This document shows positions 60,458 to 64,000 of a stretch of DNA of 64,000 nucleotides, one piece after another; the first letter of the stretch is position 1, and each line of letters begins with the position of its first letter. Below the pieces are notes generated by a model. That model saw nothing but the letters and a program-made list of their open reading frames with translations. It did no database searches and was not told the DNA's origin. The position numbers were made by a program, and so were the translations under genes. The stretch is from NCBI RefSeq assembly GCF_900182595.1, contig NZ_FXTN01000012.1:124001-188000 (forward strand), given 5' to 3'. This DNA comes from Pedobacter westerhofensis. GTDB taxonomy: Bacteria; Bacteroidota; Bacteroidia; Sphingobacteriales; Sphingobacteriaceae.

Positions 60458-62267
60458 ACTATTTATTGTTGCCAGCCTCTGGCTAACCTGCCTTGGGATT
60501 GTGCTGGGCTTAAAAACAGACACGCGCAATATCGGCGTAGCCAATGCCCTCAGCGCATTCAAAGAAAATAATGCTGCCTTTGGCAGTTCTTCTGTAGCTT
60601 TAAAAACAGCTGTATCTTTATTGTCAGGTAAAGATACCGCTGCTGTGTTAAAGGCCAGGCTTGACTTGAAGCAGAGCCGGATGGATTATAAAAGAATTGA
60701 GTTTTTTATGGACTATTTCTTTGAAAGTTCGTCACTGATCTATAACCGGCCTGCAAAGGTAGAAGTGGATGAGCCTTATATGGAATACCAGGAACCTTCC
60801 GGCTTTCAGGTGATGGAGGCGATGCTGTTTGATGATGATCCCTTTTCGCACAAAAAGGCCTTGATGGAACAGGCAGAACTGTTGGCCTCATCTGCCGCCG
60901 ATCTGGATGCCTTGCTTTACGGTTTTGAAGGTACAGACAAAGAGCTGCTGGAGAGCATACGGCTGGAGCTGGTCAAAGTGATCACATTGAGTATTACCGG
61001 ATACGATGCGCCCGAACTGAAGAGCGGGATCGAAGAATCTTATCAGTCTGTATTTGCTATCCGGCAGGTGCTGCAGCCATATCTGGCATATGGACAATCA
61101 GATTTATCCTCACAACTATCCGAAAACCTTGGAAAAACGCTTGATTACCTCAAGGCCCATCCTGATTTTGACAGTTTCAACCGGATGGAGTTTCTGAGCA
61201 CATATGCCTTACCGCTGCAGGAACAGCTGGGCAAGTTCATTACAGCACTCTCATTATCCTTCAATCAGAAAAGCAGTTTAAATTACGGGGCAAAGCATAT
61301 TTTCAGTAAAGAGGCCATACCTGCCGAAGCTTTTACAGCGATGGGAACATCTAAGCCTCTGAAAGCTGCACTGGGAAAAAAACTCTTTTTTGAGAATGCC
61401 TTATCAGGAAACCTGAAAAGGAACTGCTCCAGCTGCCACCGGCCTGATCAATACTTTTGTGATGGATTAAAAACCAGCCTTGCTTTTGATGCCAAAACTT
61501 TTGTACAGCGCAATGCACCAACACTGCTCTATGCGGGATTTCAATATGCCCAGTTCTGGGATGGAAGAGTGAAGACCCTTACAGAACAGATTAAGGCCGT
61601 GATCGCCAATCCGTTGGAAATGAACGGAAACCATGCTGTAGTGCTTGCCGGGCTGAATAAGAGCAATATATACAAAGCTGAGTTTCTTAAAGCTTTTCCT
61701 GCATCAGGGGCTGATCCTGTCAGTATGAAGAATCTTTCAGATGCACTGGCAGCCTATCTTATGGAACTCGCACCCATGAACTCATCCTTTGACCGCTATA
61801 TTGCCGGTGATAAAAAAGCGATGAACGCCAGTGAGGTAGAAGGCTTTAACCTGTTTATGGGAAAAGCCCAGTGCGGAAGCTGCCACTTTGCACCATTATT
61901 TAACGGACTGATCCCTCCATTGTATAAACGCACGGAGTATGAAATTTTGGGAACACCTGCAAATGATGATTTTGAGCATCCTAAAAAGGACACAGATTCC
62001 GGCAGGTTTGGATTTTTTCCGATTGAGTATTATCAGGAGGCATTTAAAACGCCAACTGTTCGCAATGCGGCCATGACAGCACCCTATATGCACAACGGTG
62101 TGTTTAAGGATCTCAATAAAGTTGTAGAATTTTACAATCAGGGCGGTGGTGCAGGCCTTCACCTCAACCAGCCGCAGCAAACGCTCTCCGCAAAGCCGCT
62201 GCATTTATCAGATGATGAGGTCAAAAAGATTGTGGCTTTTATCGAGTCACTAACCGATAAAATTTAA
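60438..62267 (+). CDS. Di-haem cytochrome c peroxidase with extra N-terminal domain
   Basis: A 609-residue periplasmic protein whose start overlaps the phosphatase gene by 20 bases. Two haem-binding motifs are present: CSSCH at 330-334 and CGSCH at 479-483, with the MauG/CCP layout around them. Residues about 30-300 form a helical domain that I do not recognise and that ordinary bacterial peroxidases lack. It may reduce H2O2 or oxidise a substrate released by the phosphatases; its role in a phosphate locus is unexplained. It overlaps dinB by four bases, convergent. Confidence 0.9.
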   Translation: MLRNPTKLFIVASLWLTCLGIVLGLKTDTRNIGVANALSAFKENNAAFGSSSVALKTAVSLLSGKDTAAVLKARLDLKQSRMDYKRIEFFMDYFFESSSLIYNRPAKVEVDEPYMEYQEPSGFQVMEAMLFDDDPFSHKKALMEQAELLASSAADLDALLYGFEGTDKELLESIRLELVKVITLSITGYDAPELKSGIEESYQSVFAIRQVLQPYLAYGQSDLSSQLSENLGKTLDYLKAHPDFDSFNRMEFLSTYALPLQEQLGKFITALSLSFNQKSSLNYGAKHIFSKEAIPAEAFTAMGTSKPLKAALGKKLFFENALSGNLKRNCSSCHRPDQYFCDGLKTSLAFDAKTFVQRNAPTLLYAGFQYAQFWDGRVKTLTEQIKAVIANPLEMNGNHAVVLAGLNKSNIYKAEFLKAFPASGADPVSMKNLSDALAAYLMELAPMNSSFDRYIAGDKKAMNASEVEGFNLFMGKAQCGSCHFAPLFNGLIPPLYKRTEYEILGTPANDDFEHPKKDTDSGRFGFFPIEYYQEAFKTPTVRNAAMTAPYMHNGVFKDLNKVVEFYNQGGGAGLHLNQPQQTLSAKPLHLSDDEVKKIVAFIESLTDKI

Positions 62268-63370
62268 AATAATTCAAGCTGATCAGGGTCGGTAACTTTA
62301 GCTGAAGGAGGGAGGTTGCCAAAATTACTGAGCGAGAGTCCGAGCAGCCGGACCTTACTGTTCTCCAGGTCGGCACGGGTCAGCAGTTCCTTTGCGGCAG
62401 CCATAATAGAAAGATAATCTCCGATAGGGGTAACGAAGGACTGGTTTCTGGTGATCTGGGTAAAATCGTGAAATTTGACCTTGAGCGTCAGGGTTTTACC
62501 TTTCATCTGGTTTTTTTCCAGCCTTGCGGTCACCTTTTCTGCAATCTGCTCCAATTCTGTGATCATCTCTTCCTGTGTGGAGAGGTCTTCTTCAAAAGTA
62601 TCTTCGGCACCCAGTGATTTTGTTTCACGGTGCGGTTGCACAGGCCTTTCGTCTATGCCGCGCACAATTTTATAATAGAATTTTCCCGTCTTGCCAAAGC
62701 GCATCACCAGGTCCTGCTCAGAAAGCTGCTTCAGATCTGCCCCGGTATGCAGCCCCATTTTCTTCATCCTGTCGGCCGTTACCTTTCCCACGCCAAAGAA
62801 CTTCTCTACCGGGAGCTTCTCCATAAAGCGTTCAATTTTGGAAGGGCCGATGAAGGTGAGCCCATTGGGCTTGTTCATGTCAGAAGCAATCTTGGCAATA
62901 AATTTATTGCTGGAGACCCCGGCTGAAGCGGAGAGGTTGAGCTCGTCCCTGATCGCATCCTTGATCTGTTTGGCAATCTCCAGGGCAGAGCCGATATTGA
63001 GCTTATCTTCGGTTACATCCAGGTAAGCCTCATCCAGCGACAGCGGCTCAATCAGATCCGTGTACCGGTTAAATATCTCACGGATATACACGGATACACT
63101 TTTGTACGCATCAAACCGCGGGCGCACAAAGATGGCCTGGGGGCATAACTGAATGGCCCTTCTGGCAGACATGGCAGAATGTATCCCAAATTTTCTGGCT
63201 TCATAACTTGCGGTGGCTACAACCCCGCGGCCATCAGGAGAACCACCCACAACAATGGGTTTGCCCTTGTACTGAGGGAAATCGCGCTGCTCCACGGCAG
63301 CATAAAATGCATCCATATCGATATGAATGATCTTGCGCTGAAGAGGGGCCGGGATTTCTGGTGTTGTCAT
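62264..63370 (-). CDS. dinB: DNA polymerase IV (Y-family)
   Basis: A 368-residue translesion polymerase. The ATG at 63370 is chosen; an upstream TTG at 63388 would add six residues. The catalytic motifs are IIHIDMDAFYAAVEQRD near the start and PLSLDEAYLDVT near residue 105, followed by the helix-hairpin-helix region VGKVTADRMKKMG and the little-finger domain, ending at LELF, a probable sliding-clamp binding tail. It bypasses DNA lesions at the cost of fidelity. Confidence 0.97.
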   Translation of the reverse strand: MTTPEIPAPLQRKIIHIDMDAFYAAVEQRDFPQYKGKPIVVGGSPDGRGVVATASYEARKFGIHSAMSARRAIQLCPQAIFVRPRFDAYKSVSVYIREIFNRYTDLIEPLSLDEAYLDVTEDKLNIGSALEIAKQIKDAIRDELNLSASAGVSSNKFIAKIASDMNKPNGLTFIGPSKIERFMEKLPVEKFFGVGKVTADRMKKMGLHTGADLKQLSEQDLVMRFGKTGKFYYKIVRGIDERPVQPHRETKSLGAEDTFEEDLSTQEEMITELEQIAEKVTARLEKNQMKGKTLTLKVKFHDFTQITRNQSFVTPIGDYLSIMAAAKELLTRADLENSKVRLLGLSLSNFGNLPPSAKVTDPDQLELF

Positions 63371-63429
63371 ATCGGTAGCTGTCTGCAAATCTCCTCATTA
63401 AACCCCGTTTTTTTATCAAATTCTATACC

Positions 63430-63437
63430 TATATTTG
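63430..63437 (+). promoter_or_regulatory. -7 promoter element TATATTTG of the last gene
   Basis: Exact TAnnTTTG match, 15 bp before the ATG at 63453. No clear TTG element lies at the expected distance. Confidence 0.45.
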
Positions 63438-63452
63438 AACTTTATCCTAAAA

Positions 63453-64000
63453 ATGCCAGAAAAACAAATTTTTCAAACTTCAGGGAAAAGCCGCTGGATT
63501 ACCTTTCAGTGGGTAACAAGATTATTGGTCTTCACCTTTATTGTGGCTACGGCCTGTGTGGCTTACACGCTGATCTCCAATCATTATCCGGCCCTGCCGA
63601 TCATCAGTTCTGCCTCTACACTGAGTAAAAAGCAGATAGAACAGATCAAGAAGTCGACGCCCTATAAAGAATTTAAGATATCAAAGAAGAAACTGGAAAA
63701 GATCAGGCACGATCAGCAGGTGCACCGCTTAAAGCACCCCAACAATAAAGCAAGGATCAATGCCGGTTTCTATGTCAACTGGGACCCTCAGTCGCTGGTA
63801 GATCTGCAGGACCATATCAAACAGCTGGATATGGTGGTAACGGAATCTTTTTTTATTAAGAATGGTGCAGATACGCTGATCGATCAGGTAGACGATGACG
63901 CCATGAAACTGATCAGGAAAAATAAAAAAACTGCCATTGCGATGGTTTCCAATTTCAGCGGCGATACGTTTGACGGTAATGCCATCCATAAACTGCTGCA
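63453..64000 (+). CDS. N-terminal part of a GH18-like/glycan-processing protein
   Basis: The first 182 codons of a gene that leaves the right edge. Residues 20-45 form one membrane helix (LLVFTFIVATACVAYTLIS). From about residue 85 the sequence resembles the start of a GH18-type barrel (INAGFYVNWDPQSLVDLQDH, then LDMVVTESFFI). In Bacteroidota such proteins often continue with a polysaccharide deacetylase and a family 2 glycosyltransferase; only the first part can be seen here, so that continuation is not proven. Confidence 0.75.
   Translation, partial: MPEKQIFQTSGKSRWITFQWVTRLLVFTFIVATACVAYTLISNHYPALPIISSASTLSKKQIEQIKKSTPYKEFKISKKKLEKIRHDQQVHRLKHPNNKARINAGFYVNWDPQSLVDLQDHIKQLDMVVTESFFIKNGADTLIDQVDDDAMKLIRKNKKTAIAMVSNFSGDTFDGNAIHKLL

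Noticed and set aside
1..64000. CRISPR array, prophage or insertion sequence
   Set aside because: No regularly spaced repeats, phage structural genes, transposases or target-site duplications were seen.

Overview
The window looks like chromosomal DNA of a Bacteroidota bacterium, most likely a Sphingobacteriaceae member such as Pedobacter or a close relative. The reasons are a SusC/SusD pair, long TonB-dependent receptors with carboxypeptidase-regulatory N-termini, a GH92 mannosidase, an ECF sigma factor of the Bacteroides-expansion type, a TPR-plus-HTH regulator, a single-RRM RNA-binding protein, and several promoters of the Bacteroidota form TTG-N18/20-TAnnTTTG (clearest before the tRNA-Lys gene). 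No rRNA, CRISPR array, prophage or insertion sequence was seen. Both ends cut a gene: an asparaginase-family enzyme on the left and a GH18-like/glycan enzyme on the right.

Layout. 0-9.7 kb is housekeeping: asparaginase family (partial), omega-amidase and methionine/glutamine aminotransferase, queuosine-precursor transporter, RRM protein, lysoplasmalogenase, topA, glutathione peroxidase, mnmA. 9.8-21.5 kb holds a GH92 mannosidase, tRNA-Lys(UUU), an AraC regulator with an SDR enzyme, an HD nucleotidase, a Crp-like regulator, a CoiA-like nuclease, a DUF4256 protein, msrA, tatA, an EcsC protein and a large zinc metalloprotease. 21.9-25.0 kb is a small accessory stretch with a frameshifted HigB toxin next to an intact HigA antitoxin, and a Panacea-domain protein overlapping a small two-helix membrane protein (a candidate PanA/PanT toxin-antitoxin pair). 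A KdgF-like cupin, an ElaA-type acetyltransferase and an exported chorismate mutase lie between them.

25-38.3 kb holds an ECF sigma factor, a DsbD-like reductase, a cysteine synthase divergent from an Lrp regulator, an OmpA-like lipoprotein, a molybdate ABC transporter (modABC) followed by a methionine-aminopeptidase paralogue lacking active-site residues, an MFS carrier, and a peroxiredoxin/DsbA-like/MprF cluster. 38.5-46.6 kb groups anmK, susC, susD, a GH3-C-domain/beta-lactamase-fold hydrolase and a DeoR regulator, and looks like a locus for taking up and processing cell-wall (MurNAc-containing) material. 46.7-51.8 kb holds ndh-2, a class III aminotransferase, a lone receiver, cardiolipin synthase and two tiny genes.

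52-62.3 kb is the most coherent system. A TPR/HTH regulator is followed by a TonB receptor, a beta-helix lipoprotein, a beta-propeller phytase lipoprotein, a purple-acid-phosphatase-like enzyme and a di-haem cytochrome c peroxidase with an unusual N-terminal domain. TTAACA-type repeats spaced 11 bp apart lie before both the regulator and the TonB gene, which suggests a phosphate/phytate-scavenging regulon. dinB and the start of a GH18-like glycan protein close the window. All functions are read from recognisable motifs; no database search was run.
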